From contig CALGMA010000012.1 in the NCBI GenBank assembly GCA_937959265.1, positions 1-64,000 on the forward strand: a stretch of DNA of 64,000 nt. The letters are read 5' to 3'. Source of the stretch: an uncultured Anaerolineae bacterium. Its GTDB lineage: Bacteria; Chloroflexota; Anaerolineae; J036; Brachytrichaceae. The notes beneath the pieces are model-generated. The model ran no database searches, was not told the origin of the DNA, and saw nothing but the letters and a program-made list of their open reading frames with translations. Shown piece after piece: positions 63,095 to 64,000 of this stretch. The position numbers were made by a program, and so were the translations under genes. Positions within the stretch are counted from its first letter, which is position 1. The number at the start of each line of letters is the position of its first letter.

Positions 63095-64000
63095 TCAAGC
63101 GACGACGGCGACGATCATCGGCCGGCGCTTGGTCTCACTGTAGATCAGCCGGCTAAGTGCATCGGCCGCGCGTTCGCGGATTGCGCCTTCGCCCGTCGCG
63201 CCGGTGATGTCGCGTAGCGCATCGGCGACGGCCTGCGACATGGTCTGTAAGAGTGGCTCGGAGTCTTTCATGTAGACGAAGCCGCGAGTGATGATCTCCG
63301 GCTTCTCGGCCAGCCGGCCATCCTCGTCGCGCCGGATCACTGCGATGACGAAGCCGTCGCGTGCCAACACCTCCCGGTCGCGAATGACCGCTTTGCCGAT
63401 GTCGCCCACCCCACTGCCGTCCACGAACACATAGCCGCCTGGAATGCGGTCCAGTTGCCGCGCCTCGCCATCTACGAACTCGATCGGCGTGCCGTTCTCG
63501 ACGACGAACGTTCGATCGGGTGAGATGCCCAACTCATGTGCCAGGCGTGCATGCGCCTTCAACATGCGCAGCTCGCCGTGGATGGGGATGAAATACTTGG
63601 GGCGGATCAGGCTCATCAACAGCTTCTGCTCCTCCTGGCTGGCATGGCCGGAGACGTGCACCTTGGCGACCGGATCGTAGAGCACCTCCGCGCCCTTTTG
63701 AAACAAGCGGTTGATGATGCGGTGGATGTATTCCTCGTTGCCGGGGATGGGGTGTGCCGACATCACGATCGTATCGCCGGGCATGACGTTAAGGACTGGA
63801 TGTTTGCCCACCGCCATTCGGCCGAGCACCGCGCTCGGTTCCCCCTGCGTGCCGGTGGCCATGATGGCGACGGTGTCGGGCTTCATCTTATTGGCTTCCT
63901 CCAACCGGACCAACATGCCATCGGGGATCTCCAGGTAGCCCATCTTCTGGGCCATCTTAACGTTCTCGATCATGCTGGTGCCGGCCAGGGCAAGCTTGCG
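63095..64000 (-). CDS. rnj: Ribonuclease J, C-terminal part (5' end outside window)
   Basis: The frame is open to the window edge, so only about the last 300 residues are seen. They contain ATGTQGEPSAVLGRMA, MSAHPIPGNE, VHVSGHASQEEQKLLMSLIRPKYFIPIHGELRML (beta-CASP and metal-site region) and the C-terminal domain ending in IVAVVA. RNase J is an endo- and 5'-3' exoribonuclease for mRNA decay and rRNA maturation. The metal motif HGHEDH is not in the window. Confidence 0.95.
   Translation of the reverse strand, partial: RKLALAGTSMIENVKMAQKMGYLEIPDGMLVRLEEANKMKPDTVAIMATGTQGEPSAVLGRMAVGKHPVLNVMPGDTIVMSAHPIPGNEEYIHRIINRLFQKGAEVLYDPVAKVHVSGHASQEEQKLLMSLIRPKYFIPIHGELRMLKAHARLAHELGISPDRTFVVENGTPIEFVDGEARQLDRIPGGYVFVDGSGVGDIGKAVIRDREVLARDGFVIAVIRRDEDGRLAEKPEIITRGFVYMKDSEPLLQTMSQAVADALRDITGATGEGAIRERAADALSRLIYSETKRRPMIVAVVA

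Overview
The window is a 64 kb stretch of a GC-rich (roughly 60 %) bacterial chromosome, densely coded on both strands. It is mostly housekeeping and transport genes. I infer a member of the Chloroflexota, probably Anaerolineae-like. The reasons are a YvcK-type gluconeogenesis factor with an N-terminal membrane anchor, a type II isopentenyl-diphosphate isomerase, a type 3 prolyl-tRNA synthetase, RNase J, many lipobox-bearing solute-binding proteins, GT-C membrane glycosyltransferases, and intergenic palindromes with heptameric low-complexity DNA. The phylum assignment rests on gene-family style only, with no marker phylogeny.

Layout. 1-2.7 kb: the tail of a Pro/Thr repeat protein, a serpin lipoprotein and a membrane protein. 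2.7-8.1 kb: a central-carbon run on the minus strand (GAPDH, YvcK, PEP carboxylase). 8.2-12.4 kb: a degenerate metallo-beta-lactamase-fold protein, ribokinase, acyl carrier protein, type II IPP isomerase and a DUF6602-like protein. 12.4-17.7 kb: an exported sugar-dehydrogenase-like protein, a GT-C glycosyltransferase and a lipoprotein with a glutamine-amidotransferase-like fold. 17.8-25.2 kb: KDPG-aldolase-like protein, VanW protein, an S41-like protein lacking its catalytic residues, an FAH-family hydrolase and a CPA2 antiporter with RCK domains. 25.2-33.9 kb: a secreted metallopeptidase, pheT, a ROK kinase, MgtC, an aldo/keto reductase and a HAD protein. 34.0-38.4 kb: a five-gene ABC importer operon with a zinc-ribbon protein between the permeases. 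38.5-42.8 kb: cyclophilin, murI, lon and tRNA-Gln(UUG). 42.9-51.0 kb: aminotransferase, amidohydrolase, 5-FCL, PfkB kinase, DUF3298 protein, M20 peptidase and an M24-fold gene split by one stop codon. 51.2-54.7 kb: a peptide-type ABC importer (binding protein and two permeases, no ATPases). 54.7-64 kb: a large repeat-built secreted protein, proS, pterin dehydratase, a GNAT gene broken by an in-frame TGA, an amidohydrolase-CYTH fusion, an FHA/winged-helix regulator and the 3' part of rnj.

The clearest non-genic signal is a family of about 31-bp perfect palindromes in intergenic gaps. Four full copies keep their pairing through compensatory changes. Other items worth attention are the amidohydrolase-CYTH fusion, several family members that lost catalytic residues (MBL fold, S41, DUF6602, M24), two single in-frame nonsense codons, and many genes whose start codon lies only 6-15 nt behind a -10 hexamer, which suggests leaderless or very short-leader mRNAs. 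I saw no CRISPR array, no insertion sequence with a transposase, no prophage and no recognisable defence island.
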